Shown one piece after another: positions 26,425-35,845 of a stretch of DNA of 64,000 nucleotides. The number at the start of each line of letters is the position of its first letter. Position 1 is the first letter of the stretch. Source of the stretch: Kocuria rhizophila DC2201 (lineage in GTDB: Bacteria; Actinomycetota; Actinomycetes; Actinomycetales; Micrococcaceae); the NCBI RefSeq assembly GCF_000010285.1, contig NC_010617.1:186001-250000 (forward strand), read 5' to 3'. The notes under the pieces are model-generated. The model saw nothing but the letters and a program-made list of their open reading frames with translations, was not told the origin of the DNA and searched no databases. A program made the translations under genes and the position numbers.

Positions 26425-27447
26425 ATGCCCATCGCAACCCCTGACGTTTACTCCGAGATGATCGACCGGGCCAAGGAGAAGGGCTTCGCGTACCCGGCCA
26501 TCAACGTGACCTCCTCGCAGACGCTGAACGCCGCGATCCGCGGGTTCGCCGAGGCCGGTTCGGACGGCATCATCCAGGCCTCCACCGGCGGTGCGGCGTA
26601 CTGGTCCGGCTCCTCCGTGAAGGACATGGTCACGGGGTCGCTGGCCATGGCCGCGTTCGCCCGCGAGGTGGCCAAGAAGTACGACGTCAACATCGCCCTG
26701 CACACCGACCACTGCCCGCAGGACAAGCTCGAGGGCTTCGTCCTCCCGCTGCTGGCCGAGTCCGAGAAGGCCGTGGCCCGCGGTGAGGACCCCATCTTCC
26801 AGTCGCACATGTGGGACGGCTCCGCGATCGCCCTGGACGAGAACCTGAAGATCGCTCAAGAGCTGCTGGAGCGCACCAGCAAGGCACACATCATCCTGGA
26901 GGTCGAGATCGGCGCCGTGGGCGGCGAGGAGGACGGCGTGGTCGGCGAGATCAACGACTCCCTCTACACCACCGTGGCGGACGGCATGAAGACCATCGAG
27001 GCGCTCGGCGCCGGCGAGAAGGGCCGCTACATCACCGCCCTGACCTTCGGCAACGTTCACGGCGTCTACAAGCCCGGCAACGTGCGCTTGCGCCCCGAGC
27101 TGCTCAAGGAGATCCAGGACGAGGTCGGGAAGAAGATCGGCAAGGACCGCCCGTTCGACCTCGTGTTCCACGGCGGCTCCGGCTCCACCGCCCAGGAGAT
27201 TGCGGACGCGGTGTCCTACGGCGTGATCAAGATGAACGTGGACACCGACACCCAGTACGCGTTCACCCGCCCCGTGGCCGGCTTCATGCTGAGCAACTAC
27301 GACGGTGTCCTGAAGATTGACGGCGAGGTCGGCAACAAGAAGAAGTACGACCCCCGCGTGTGGGGCGCCGAGGCCGAGACCGGCATGGCCGCCCGCGTGG
27401 TGGAGGCCTGCCAGAACCTCGGTTCCGCGGGCACGTCCATCAAGTAG
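26425..27447 (+). CDS. fba: Fructose-bisphosphate aldolase, class II
   Basis: Splits fructose 1,6-bisphosphate to glyceraldehyde 3-phosphate and DHAP in glycolysis, or the reverse in gluconeogenesis. The 340-residue enzyme has ALHTDHC (residues 90-96) with the catalytic Asp and zinc His, the metal-binding GNVHGVYKPG, and VFHGGSGS for phosphate binding. AGAAGGAG precedes ATG 26425, and CTAGACT near 26358 is a fitting -10 box. Monocistronic, with its own terminator. Confidence 0.97.
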   Translation: MPIATPDVYSEMIDRAKEKGFAYPAINVTSSQTLNAAIRGFAEAGSDGIIQASTGGAAYWSGSSVKDMVTGSLAMAAFAREVAKKYDVNIALHTDHCPQDKLEGFVLPLLAESEKAVARGEDPIFQSHMWDGSAIALDENLKIAQELLERTSKAHIILEVEIGAVGGEEDGVVGEINDSLYTTVADGMKTIEALGAGEKGRYITALTFGNVHGVYKPGNVRLRPELLKEIQDEVGKKIGKDRPFDLVFHGGSGSTAQEIADAVSYGVIKMNVDTDTQYAFTRPVAGFMLSNYDGVLKIDGEVGNKKKYDPRVWGAEAETGMAARVVEACQNLGSAGTSIK

Positions 27448-27463
27448 CCCGCACGTCCTTCCC

Positions 27464-27495
27464 CGGTGCCCCGCACGTCCGCGTGCGGGGCACCG
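27464..27495 (+). terminator. Terminator of fba
   Basis: A 14-bp perfect stem (27464-27477 with 27482-27495) and a TCCG loop begins 17 bases after the fba stop. Confidence 0.85.
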
Positions 27496-27533
27496 CTGTG
27501 CTGTGGGTCATGCCCCTTGCTACTGTCCTGGGC

Positions 27534-28928
27534 ATGGCATCCCCGCACGAGCAGTCCACGCCGCCCGCACCACGGTCCGCCCCGGAGCACGAACCGCCTG
27601 AGCCCTCGCGCGCCTACCTGGGCCAGCTGCAGCGGGACACGGAGCGCCGCAAGAGGGAGCTGGCGCACCACCTGCGGGACCACCACGGTGCGGGGCCCAC
27701 GGCGCAGGAGCGGCTGGAGGCCCTCGTGGACGCGCAGTCCGAGGCCCTCGTGCGCATCCTGCACGAACTCCACCGGGACCCGGAGACGGCGTTCCAGGAG
27801 CACCGCGCCGCGCGGCGCATCACGGAGCACCTCACGCGGCACGGGGTCGAGGCGCAGAGCCCCGCGTTCGGGCTGGACACCGCCGTTCACGCGGAGGTCT
27901 CCTCCGAGGACTTCGACCCCCGATCCCACCGCACCATCGCCGTGATGTCCGAGTACGACGCCCTGCCGGGGATCGGCCACGGCTGCGGGCACAACGTGAT
28001 CGCGGTGACGGGCCTCGGGGCGTTCGTCGCGCTCGCCGAACTGCTGCGGGAGGAGCCCGGCGCGTTCTCCGGGCGCGTGGTCTACCTGGGCACCCCCGCC
28101 GAGGAGGGGGAGGGCGGCAAGGAGATCATGGCCCGCAACGGTGCGCTCGAGGGCGTTGACGCCGCCGCCATGGTCCACCCCTACATGACCGACCTGACGG
28201 ACCAGGTGTGGCTCGGACGGCGCCAGTGCGAGGTGACCTTCCACGGCCGGGCCTCCCACGCGTCGTCGCACCCCTTCATGGGCCGCAACGCGCTCGACGG
28301 CGCCGTGCTCGCCTACCAGGGCCTCGGGCTGCTGCGTCAGCAGACCCCGCCCACGGACCGCATCCACGCGGTGCTGCCCGAGGGCGGCGAGCGGCCGAAC
28401 ATCATCACCGAGTCCGCCACCCTGCGGCTCTACGTGCGGTCCCAGCGCCCCGAGACGCTCAGCGCCCTGTCCCAGCGGGTGGGCGAGGTCATGGAGGGCG
28501 CAGCGCTCATGGCCGGGGTGGGCGTGAGCGTCGCGTGGGACACCTCCCCGGCCACGCTGCCCGTGCTCAGCAACGGCCCGCTGTCCGACCGCTGGGTCCT
28601 CGCGCAGCAGCGGCGCGGGCGGGACCCCTACCCCGCGGGCACACTGTCCGAGGTGCTGGCCGCTTCCACGGACTTCGGCAACGTCAGCTACCGCGTCCCC
28701 GGGATCCACCCGCTCATCGGCATCGCCACGGAGGACACAGGGCTGCACTCCCGCGAGTTCGCGCAGGCGGCGGGCTCCCCGCGCGCGGAGCGCGCCGGTC
28801 TCGACGGCGCGTACGGACTGGCCGCTGTGGCCCTCGACTACCTGACGGACGACGAGCTGGCCGCCGACGTCGCGGAGGACTTCCGGGCGAGCGGTGGCGG
28901 GATCTCCGTACCCGACTACTTCGACTGA
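27534..28928 (+). CDS. M20-family amidohydrolase, AbgB-like
   Basis: A 464-residue zinc amidohydrolase. Ligand motifs are HGCGHN, the EE in TPAEEGEGG, SHASSHPF in the dimerisation domain, and a C-terminal STDFGNVS; these match the p-aminobenzoyl-glutamate hydrolase subunit B/HyuC-like group. An AbgT-type carrier follows, so import and cleavage of p-aminobenzoyl-glutamate or a similar acylated amino acid is likely. Residues 1-50 are a charged extension. ATG 27534 is taken because TACTGT lies seven bases before it (leaderless); ATG 27510 is also in frame. Only one subunit is present, whereas E. coli uses AbgA plus AbgB. Confidence 0.82.
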   Translation: MASPHEQSTPPAPRSAPEHEPPEPSRAYLGQLQRDTERRKRELAHHLRDHHGAGPTAQERLEALVDAQSEALVRILHELHRDPETAFQEHRAARRITEHLTRHGVEAQSPAFGLDTAVHAEVSSEDFDPRSHRTIAVMSEYDALPGIGHGCGHNVIAVTGLGAFVALAELLREEPGAFSGRVVYLGTPAEEGEGGKEIMARNGALEGVDAAAMVHPYMTDLTDQVWLGRRQCEVTFHGRASHASSHPFMGRNALDGAVLAYQGLGLLRQQTPPTDRIHAVLPEGGERPNIITESATLRLYVRSQRPETLSALSQRVGEVMEGAALMAGVGVSVAWDTSPATLPVLSNGPLSDRWVLAQQRRGRDPYPAGTLSEVLAASTDFGNVSYRVPGIHPLIGIATEDTGLHSREFAQAAGSPRAERAGLDGAYGLAAVALDYLTDDELAADVAEDFRASGGGISVPDYFD

Positions 28929-29036
28929 GCGCCCGGGACGGGGCGTTCCACCGTTTCTCCGGCACCGGCTCGACGCCGCCGCCCCGGCTCCGCCCCGGAC
29001 CACACCTTCCACACCACCGACCACCACGGAGCACCC

Positions 29037-30671
29037 ATGAACGCCACCGCCACCACCAGGCCCAGCCGGGGGGATCGTCTTCTCTCCGGAATCGAACGGG
29101 TGGGCAACAGGCTGCCCGAGCCCTTTGCGCTGTTCACCATCCTGTTCCTGATCACCGCGGCGGTCTCCACGGCCATGGCGTGGGCCGGAGTGGTGGTGCA
29201 GGTTCCGGGCAAAGACGAACCCGTGGCCATCCAGGGCCTGTTCACGGGGGACGGGATCGCATGGTTCACCACCACCCTGGGTGAGAACTACATCGGCTTC
29301 CCGCCGCTCGTCACGGTGGCCACGATTCTGCTGGCCATCGGCATCGCGGAGAAGTCCGGATTCCTGGCCGCGGCCATCCGCTTCACGATCGGCAGCGCAC
29401 CGCGGTGGATGCTGCCCTACACCGTGGGGTTCGTGGGCGTGGTGGGCTCGATCATGGCGGACTCCGCGTTCGTGGTGATTCCTCCGCTGGCGGCCCTCGC
29501 GTTCAAGGCGGCGGGGCGCCACCCGGTGGCGGGCCTGCTGGGCGGGTTCGCCGCGGCAGGCGCGGGGTACTCCACCAACATCTTTCCCACGTCCCTGGAC
29601 GCGCTGTTCGCGGGCATCACCAACGCCGTGATCCCCACCGTTCCGGCGCTGGCGGAGAACGCCACCGAGGTCAACCCGCTGTCCAACTACTGGTTCAACA
29701 TCGTCTCAGCGATCATCCTGTCCCTCGTGGCCGGGTGGGTGATCGACAAGGTCCTGGAACCGCGCGTGGAACGGGTGGGCGTCTCCCGCGAGGAGGTCAA
29801 CCCGCAGACCCAGCAGCTCATGACGGACACCCGCGCCATCCGCATCGTGGGCGACGAGCAGACGGTGGCCGAGTCCCAGGAACCCGATGTGGAGGCGGCG
29901 CTGTCCCCGCGCGAGAAGAAGGCCCTGCTGTGGGCCGGGATCACCTTCGTGCTGATCGGCGTGGCCCTCACGGTCTTCGCCCTGCTGCCGGACTCCCCGT
30001 GGCGCAACGAGGCAGGGCACTTCCTCCCCAAGTCACCGCTGCTGGCCTCGATCGTGTTCATCATCTTCACGTTCTTCTCGGTGAGCGGCTACGTCTACGG
30101 CCGGGTGGCGGGCACCGTGCGGGGCTTCAAGGACGTGCCCGTGATGATGGGAGCCGCGCTGCGGGACATGATCTCGTTCCTGGTGCTCGCGTTCGTCCTG
30201 GGGCAGTTCATCGCGCTGTTCAACTGGTCCGGGATCGGCTCATGGATCGCGGTCACCGGCGCCACCGCCCTCGAGGACGCGGGGGTGACCGGATTCCCCG
30301 TGATCATCGGCTTCATCCTGCTGTGCTCGCTGCTCAACCTGTTCATCATCTCCGGGTCCTCCATGTGGACCCTCATGGCCGCGGTGTTCGTGCCCATGTT
30401 CGGTCTCCTCGGCTTCGAGCCCGCCTTCATCCAGGCCGCGTTCCGCGTGGGCGACTCCGCGACCCAGGTGATGACTCCCCTGAACCCCTACATGGTGGTG
30501 CTGCTGACGATGCTCCGGAAGTACGAGCCCTCGGCGGGGCTCGGTACGCTCATGGCCCGGATGCTGCCGTTCGTCGTGCCCTTCTGGCTCGTGTGGGTGG
30601 CCATCCTGGTGGTCTTCTACGTGGGCGGGCTGCCGCTGGGTCCCGGCGTGGGGATCATGATCGGCGACTGA
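29037..30671 (+). CDS. AbgT-family transporter
   Basis: A 544-residue membrane protein with about thirteen hydrophobic segments. LGENYIGFPPLVTVA, SIMADSAFVVIPPLAALAF and the re-entrant PTSLDALFAGITNAV are AbgT-family signatures, as is the late PLNPYMVVLLTM. E. coli AbgT imports p-aminobenzoyl-glutamate, while MtrF exports sulfonamides and folate catabolites, so direction here is open. It follows the amidohydrolase by 108 bases and the pair should act together. ATG 29037 is the only reasonable start. Confidence 0.88.
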   Translation: MNATATTRPSRGDRLLSGIERVGNRLPEPFALFTILFLITAAVSTAMAWAGVVVQVPGKDEPVAIQGLFTGDGIAWFTTTLGENYIGFPPLVTVATILLAIGIAEKSGFLAAAIRFTIGSAPRWMLPYTVGFVGVVGSIMADSAFVVIPPLAALAFKAAGRHPVAGLLGGFAAAGAGYSTNIFPTSLDALFAGITNAVIPTVPALAENATEVNPLSNYWFNIVSAIILSLVAGWVIDKVLEPRVERVGVSREEVNPQTQQLMTDTRAIRIVGDEQTVAESQEPDVEAALSPREKKALLWAGITFVLIGVALTVFALLPDSPWRNEAGHFLPKSPLLASIVFIIFTFFSVSGYVYGRVAGTVRGFKDVPVMMGAALRDMISFLVLAFVLGQFIALFNWSGIGSWIAVTGATALEDAGVTGFPVIIGFILLCSLLNLFIISGSSMWTLMAAVFVPMFGLLGFEPAFIQAAFRVGDSATQVMTPLNPYMVVLLTMLRKYEPSAGLGTLMARMLPFVVPFWLVWVAILVVFYVGGLPLGPGVGIMIGD

Positions 30672-30761
30672 GCGCACCCCCGCGGCGAACGGCGTGGAGC
30701 GGCGTCGTGAATCGTGCGTACAGTGGCAGCGAACCCCGCACGACCGTGGAAAGGAACCACC

Positions 30762-31184
30762 GTGGCACTGCTCGGCAAGAATCTGCTGGACGAACCGGAG
30801 CCCACGTACCTGGAGGAGAACGAGGCGATGAGCGCGCGCTTCGAGGCCGGTGACGAGGCCGAGGACCTCGCCGCCGCGTTCCCCAAGGAGCAGCTGCCGT
30901 GGGCGGTCCTGGCGGAGGAGGCGCTCGCGGACGGGCGCACCCTGGAGGGCTACGCGTACGCGCGCGTGGGCTACCACCGCGGCCTGGACTCGCTGCGCGC
31001 CCACGGCTGGAAGGGCCACGGCGCCGTGCCGTACGCGCACGAGGCCAACCGTGGGTTCCTGCGGGCGCTCGCCGCGCTCGGCCAGGCCGCCGCGCAGATC
31101 GGAGAGTCGGACGAGGCCACGCGGATCGAGAAGTTCCTCAACGACTCGGACCCCGAGGCGGCCGCGCAGATCCAGGCCCGCTGA
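30762..31184 (+). CDS. DUF3151 protein
   Basis: A 140-residue acidic, helical, cytosolic protein found throughout actinobacteria, function unknown. It begins at GTG 30762 with GGAAAGG six to eight bases before. ALLGKNLLDEPEPTYL at the start and ARVGYHRGLDSLRAHGWKG in the middle are the conserved parts. A one-mismatch dispersed 11-mer (30699-30709) lies in the upstream intergenic DNA. Monocistronic; in many relatives it also lies close to central-metabolism genes such as fba and ald, as here. Confidence 0.82.
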   Translation: MALLGKNLLDEPEPTYLEENEAMSARFEAGDEAEDLAAAFPKEQLPWAVLAEEALADGRTLEGYAYARVGYHRGLDSLRAHGWKGHGAVPYAHEANRGFLRALAALGQAAAQIGESDEATRIEKFLNDSDPEAAAQIQAR

Positions 31185-31378
31185 CCTCCCGCTCCGCCGC
31201 GCGGAGCCGAGCGCCCGTTCCCGTGTGGGGGCGGGCGCTCGGTCACATTCGGGAGGCCCCTGCTGCCCGTGGGCCCTGTGGGACACAATGGGGACTCATC
31301 AGGGGCTCAGCGCGGAGCCCGGGCGCATCCCCTCGTGCCCCGCGCCGCCCATGGACTTCCCACGAGGAGCGTGCCGTC

Positions 31379-32467
31379 ATGAGAATCTCCGTCCCCCGCG
31401 AGATCAAGCCCGAAGAAGCCCGTGTGGGCCTCACCCCCACCATGGTCACCGCGCTGACCGCGCAGGGCCACGAGGTGTTCGTGGAGGAGGGTGCCGGTCT
31501 GGGTGCCGGTTTCTCCGACGACGACTACCGCCAGGCGGGCGCGCAGCTCACCTCCCAGGAGGATGCCTGGGCGCAGGCCGAGCTGCTCGTGAAGGTCAAG
31601 GAGCCGATCCCCGCGGAGTACGGTTTCCTGCGCTCCGACCTCACCGTGTTCACGTACCTGCACCTCGCAGCCAGCCGTGAGCTGACGGAGGCCATGCTGG
31701 ACAGCGGCGTCACCGGCATCGCCTACGAGACCGTGCGCGTGGGCCGGACCCTCCCGCTGCTGCGCCCGATGTCCGAGATCGCGGGGCGCCTGGCGATCGC
31801 CAACGCCGCGCACCATCTGCAGTTCCACGCCGGCGGCTCGGGCATCCTGCTGGGCCGCGTGCCCGGTGTGGTGCCCTCCACCGTGCTGGTGATCGGCGGC
31901 GGCACCGTGGGCGAGCACGCCGCGCGTGCGGCCGTGGGTGCCGGCGCGGACGTGACCATCCTGGAGGCCAACGGGGACCGCATCCGCCAGCTGGACGCCC
32001 TGTTCCCCCACGCCCGTGTCCTGATGAGCGACGCCCACCGGATCGAGGAGGAGCTGCCCCGCGCGGACGTGGTGGTCGGCTCCGTGCTGATCCCGGGTGC
32101 CGCCGCCCCCAAGCTCGTGCGCCACGAGCACCTGTCCCTGCTCAAGCCGCACGCCCTCATGGTGGACGTGGCCGTGGACCAGGGCGGCTGCTTCGAGACC
32201 ACCCACCCCACCTCCTACCACGACCCCGTGTACGAGGTGGACGGCATCCGCCACTACTGCGTGGCCAACCTCCCGGGCGCGGTGCCCGTCACGGCCACCC
32301 AGGGCCTCACGCACGCCACCACGCCGTACGTCATGCGTCTCGCCGCGGGCATCGACGCCGCCCTGGAGTCCGACGCCGCCCTGGCCACCGGGCTCTCCAC
32401 GCGTCACGGCAAGCTCCACACGCCGGGCGTGGCCGAGACCTTCCCGGACCTGCCCTCGGCGGTCTGA
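31379..32467 (+). CDS. ald: Alanine dehydrogenase
   Basis: Interconverts L-alanine with pyruvate and ammonia using NAD+. The 362-residue enzyme has REIKPEEARVGLTP at the start, the catalytic Lys and His in LVKVKEP and FTYLHLAA, the Rossmann loop VIGGGTVGEHAAR near residue 170 and DVAVDQGGCFETTHPT, all hallmark segments. GAGGAG lies eight bases before ATG 31379. Amino-acid permease genes nearby may supply substrate, but they are transcribed on the other strand. Confidence 0.95.
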   Translation: MRISVPREIKPEEARVGLTPTMVTALTAQGHEVFVEEGAGLGAGFSDDDYRQAGAQLTSQEDAWAQAELLVKVKEPIPAEYGFLRSDLTVFTYLHLAASRELTEAMLDSGVTGIAYETVRVGRTLPLLRPMSEIAGRLAIANAAHHLQFHAGGSGILLGRVPGVVPSTVLVIGGGTVGEHAARAAVGAGADVTILEANGDRIRQLDALFPHARVLMSDAHRIEEELPRADVVVGSVLIPGAAAPKLVRHEHLSLLKPHALMVDVAVDQGGCFETTHPTSYHDPVYEVDGIRHYCVANLPGAVPVTATQGLTHATTPYVMRLAAGIDAALESDAALATGLSTRHGKLHTPGVAETFPDLPSAV

Positions 32468-32524
32468 GGTCCGCGGCTCGGGCTGCACCACGCGTGCGGT
32501 GCGGCACCGCGCACGACGACGTAC

Positions 32525-32570
32525 CGGCACCGGCCGTCGCGGGGAACGGTCCCTGCGACGGCCGGTGCCG
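32525..32570. terminator. Terminator between ald and the permease
   Basis: A 16-bp perfect stem (32525-32540 with 32555-32570), continued by an inner GGGA/TCCC stem. It separates convergent genes. Confidence 0.85.
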
Positions 32571-32671
32571 TTGCCGTGGATGACCCCCGGCCGCGTCCAC
32601 CGACCCCGTCTGTGGTGCAGGCCGGTGCCGTGGCCGGAGGGCTTGCACCCTGGACCGGGTCCGCGCCGCGG

Positions 32672-34162
32672 TCAGGAGGTGCGCGCGGGGGTGGCCCGGG
32701 CGGCGTCGTCGTCCCGGAGGAGGAGTTTGCACGCGAGGGCGATCAGGCAGACCAGCACGAACGTGGCGATGAACTGGATGCGCACGGTCGGGTCCAGCAG
32801 CCCGATGACCACGATGGCCGCGAGCAGGGCCAGCGCGAAGTAGGAGAGCCACGGGAAGGCCCACATCCTCAGCGGCGAGGACTCCCCGGCGCGGTCCATG
32901 CGGCGGCGCAGGATGATCTGCGAGACCAGCGCGATGCCCCACACCACCAGGCACGTGGAGCCCAGCAGGTTGAGCATCACGTTCAGCACGGTCTCCGGCC
33001 AGAGGTAGTTCAGCACCACGGCGATGAAGCCGAAGACCACCGACGCAACGACGGCGGCGCGGGGCACACCGCGCGCCGTGGTGGCCGCGAGTGCGCGGGG
33101 GGCCGAGCCGCGGCGGGCCAGGGAGAACAGCATGCGCGAGCTGCCGTAGATGTTGGCGTTCAGCGCGGAGAGCAGCGCCAGGACGATCACCACGTTCATG
33201 AGCACGTCCGCCCCGGGGATCCCAGCCTCGGTGAGCACGGCCACGAACGGGCTGGAAGAGAGCCCCTCGTTGTTCCACGGCAGCACCACGACCATCACGG
33301 ACACGGAGCCCACGTAGAAGATGAGGATGCGCACCAGGATGGTGCGGATGGCGTGGGCCACGTTCTTCTGGGGGTCCTCGGTCTCGGCCGCGGCGATCGT
33401 GACCAGCTCGGTGCCACCGAACGCGAAGACCACCACCAGCAGAGCGGAGGCCACGCCCGTGAGCCCGGTGGGCATGAAGCCGCCGTGCTCCGTGAGGTTG
33501 GAGAGCCCCGGGCTCGGGACCTCCAGCGCGCCGATCAGCAGCAGCACACCCACCACCAGGAACCCGACCACCGCCGCCACCTTGAGCAGCGCGAACCAGA
33601 ACTCCGCCTCGCCCAGGGTCCCCACGCGCACCAGGTTGATCACGGTGAACGCGGCCATGAAGACCAGCGCCCACGCCCACTGCGGCAGGGAGGGCCACAT
33701 CTCCGTGACCAGCTGCGCCGCGGCGGTGGCCTCCGCCGCCACGACCACCACGATCTGCGCCCACCACAGCCAGCCGAGCGCACGGCCCATCGTGGGCCCC
33801 AGGGCCTTGCCGGCGTAGGTGGAGAACGCGCCGGAGGAGGGGTCCGCCGCGGCCATTTCACCGAGGGCCCGCATCACGAGCACCAGCAGCGTGCACGCCA
33901 CCAGGTAGGAGATCAGCACGGCAGGCCCGGCCGTCTGGATCGCCGCACCCGTGCCCACGAACAGTCCCGTACCGATGGCCGAGCCGAGCGCCATCATCAC
34001 CAGGTGGCGGGGCTTGAGGTACGTGCCCTGCGCGGGCTGTGACGGCACGTGCGGGGTGTGCTCGCGCTGCCCCCCGTCGATCACACTGGCCGAGCCGCTG
34101 CGGGCGGGCTCGGCGGGTGGCTGCTGGGCGGGCGGTTCCTGGGCGGCGTGGGGCGGGGTCAT
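32672..34162 (-). CDS. Amino-acid permease, APC superfamily
   Basis: A 496-residue transporter of the AAT/GABA-permease type with twelve membrane segments after a 45-residue Pro/Gln-rich N-terminus. PRHLVMMALGSAIGTGLF is the conserved first helix, and AFGGTELVTIAAAETEDP the helix-6 loop. It should import an amino acid with protons. The TACTCT box lies eight bases before ATG 34162 with no ribosome site, so the mRNA is probably leaderless. The C-terminal tail ends with an in-frame dispersed 11-mer (DDDAA). Specific substrate unknown. Confidence 0.88.
   Translation of the reverse strand: MTPPHAAQEPPAQQPPAEPARSGSASVIDGGQREHTPHVPSQPAQGTYLKPRHLVMMALGSAIGTGLFVGTGAAIQTAGPAVLISYLVACTLLVLVMRALGEMAAADPSSGAFSTYAGKALGPTMGRALGWLWWAQIVVVVAAEATAAAQLVTEMWPSLPQWAWALVFMAAFTVINLVRVGTLGEAEFWFALLKVAAVVGFLVVGVLLLIGALEVPSPGLSNLTEHGGFMPTGLTGVASALLVVVFAFGGTELVTIAAAETEDPQKNVAHAIRTILVRILIFYVGSVSVMVVVLPWNNEGLSSSPFVAVLTEAGIPGADVLMNVVIVLALLSALNANIYGSSRMLFSLARRGSAPRALAATTARGVPRAAVVASVVFGFIAVVLNYLWPETVLNVMLNLLGSTCLVVWGIALVSQIILRRRMDRAGESSPLRMWAFPWLSYFALALLAAIVVIGLLDPTVRIQFIATFVLVCLIALACKLLLRDDDAARATPARTS
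32700..32710 (-). repeat. Dispersed 11-mer, copy 10 (permease C-tail)
   Basis: 14-base form encoding DDDAA within the last 13 codons of the amino-acid permease, after the final membrane segment. Confidence 0.75.
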
Positions 34163-34214
34163 GGGAGAACAGAGTACCGGCTGCCCGGGGGTGGGTGGCG
34201 CCCGTCCCCGGGGC

Positions 34215-34225
34215 GACGACGCCGC
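34215..34225 (+). repeat. Dispersed 11-mer, copy 11 (intergenic)
   Basis: Lies in the 242-base region between the divergent permease and pyruvyl transferase genes, otherwise without recognised features apart from their promoters. Confidence 0.75.
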
Positions 34226-34404
34226 CCGGCGCGCCACCGCGCCCCGGGGCCCTTCTCCGCCGGCCACGGGGGCCCGCTCCGCCCGCGTCCGCTCGACCGC
34301 GCCCGTCAGTCTGCGTCCGGGCAGGTCTTCGGTGCGTCCCGCGCGGGGCCGGGGGTCGATGTCATCCACCCGCGCCGGGGACGGCCCCCGGGTACTGTGC
34401 CCCC

Positions 34405-35577
34405 ATGCGCAACCTCCTGAAGGACCACCGCCGGGTGCCGCCGTCCCGCAAGCCGCCCATCTACCTGATCTCGTGGGCGGGCTACCCGAACTTCGGGGAT
34501 GAGCTGATCGCCGCCACCTGGGTCAACCACCTCGCGAAGGTCGCCCCCACCACGGACGTGTGGCTGGACGTGCGCGAGCCGGGGACCGTCACCAGCCTGC
34601 TGCGCGGCATCCACCCCCGCCTGCACGTGGTCAACACCGTGTTCCGGGCCATGCACGAGATCCACCACGGGCTGGAACGCTCCATGCGCAGCCTGGTTGC
34701 GGATCTCGGTTCCCCGAAGTACGACGCCGGCCTGCTCGCCCTGCGCGAGGCGGGCACCGTGCACCTGCTGGGCGGAGGGGTGCTGCACAGCGACTGGTCC
34801 GAGAACCTGAGAGTCGTGGAGGCGATGCGCACCGTGCGTGAGCTCACCGGGGCGCGGCTGTTCGCCACGGGGCAGGGGCTGATGCCCTACGCCGGGGACC
34901 CGCTCTCGGACCTCGACCACCTCAGCGTGCGGGACCGTCCCAGCGCCGAGGCCGCCGGGGTGCCCCTGGGCTACGACGACGCCTTCCTCCTGGCCGAGGA
35001 CCCGCGCCACGCCCGCGCCCTCGGGCTGCTCGCCGGGCAGAAGGGGGACAGACCCGGCGCGCAGCAGGACGATCCGCCGCGCGAGGTGGTGGTGTGCGTG
35101 CAGTCGGACACCCTCGCCGAGGGCTCCTTCGAGATGATGCTGGACTTCGCCAGGGCCCAGCTGCAGCGGTGGGACCTGCCTCGCGACGCCGTGCGGTACC
35201 TGGAGGCCATCCCGGGTGACGACCACGAGGGGTACGACCGGCTGCGGGACGTGATCGCCCCGGACGGGTTCATCCCGTTCCAGGCCGCGTGGGACGGGGA
35301 CTTCACTTTCGGGCCCCACCAGCTCTGGCTCACCACCCGTTTCCACCACCACCTCGTGGCTGCCCTGCACGGGGCCAGGGGCGTGGCCCTCAACGGCAAA
35401 CCCGGCTACTACGACGTCAAGCACCAGTCCGTGGTGGAGGCCGGCTCCGGCTGGCCCGTGGTCCACGCCGCCCGGCAGTCCGAGCCCGTGGGGCTCGAGG
35501 AGCTGGCCCGGCCCACCGGCTTCGCCGAGGCCGTGCGCGCCAAGCGGGACGAGGCGGCACAGCTCTACGGGCGGTAG
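34405..35577 (+). CDS. Polysaccharide pyruvyl transferase family protein
   Basis: A 390-residue cytosolic protein related to CsaB/WcaK, which add ketal-linked pyruvate to cell-wall or exopolysaccharide sugars. SWAGYPNFGDELIAA near residues 25-40 is the family's opening Gly-Asp-Glu motif; LLGGGVLHSDW and TTRFHHHLVAALHGARG are later conserved parts. Pyruvylated wall polymers are the anchor for SLH domains, and the next gene encodes a protein with three SLH repeats, so a role in making that anchor is an attractive inference. TACTGT six bases before ATG 34405 implies a leaderless mRNA. Confidence 0.82.
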   Translation: MRNLLKDHRRVPPSRKPPIYLISWAGYPNFGDELIAATWVNHLAKVAPTTDVWLDVREPGTVTSLLRGIHPRLHVVNTVFRAMHEIHHGLERSMRSLVADLGSPKYDAGLLALREAGTVHLLGGGVLHSDWSENLRVVEAMRTVRELTGARLFATGQGLMPYAGDPLSDLDHLSVRDRPSAEAAGVPLGYDDAFLLAEDPRHARALGLLAGQKGDRPGAQQDDPPREVVVCVQSDTLAEGSFEMMLDFARAQLQRWDLPRDAVRYLEAIPGDDHEGYDRLRDVIAPDGFIPFQAAWDGDFTFGPHQLWLTTRFHHHLVAALHGARGVALNGKPGYYDVKHQSVVEAGSGWPVVHAARQSEPVGLEELARPTGFAEAVRAKRDEAAQLYGR

Positions 35578-35756
35578 CCGCGGGGCGGCGGCACCGGGCG
35601 GGTGCCCGCCGCGGTGGACGACGTCGCCGTGGCGCCGTGCCCACGGCTCGCACGGCTCCCACGGCTCGCACGACTCGTGCGGGTCCGGGGAGCCGGTGCC
35701 CGCAGCGCACGACGTCGCGGGAGGGCGTGTGTCCGCCCCCGCGCCGCCGCACACGA

Positions 35757-35801
35757 CCAGGGCCCCTCGGCATCCACACCGTGGATGCCGAGGGGCCCTG
35801 G
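35757..35801. terminator. Bidirectional terminator
   Basis: A 21-bp perfect stem with a three-base loop (35757-35777 with 35781-35801) between convergent pyruvyl transferase and protease genes. Confidence 0.88.
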
Positions 35802-35845
35802 CGGTCGAGGGGATCAGCGGTCCTGCCCGATCCCGCTCTCAGGTG

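Noticed and set aside
27297-29522. A 741-codon minus-strand frame across the amidohydrolase region
   Set aside because: It covers the opposite strand of two well-supported genes and has no conserved motif.
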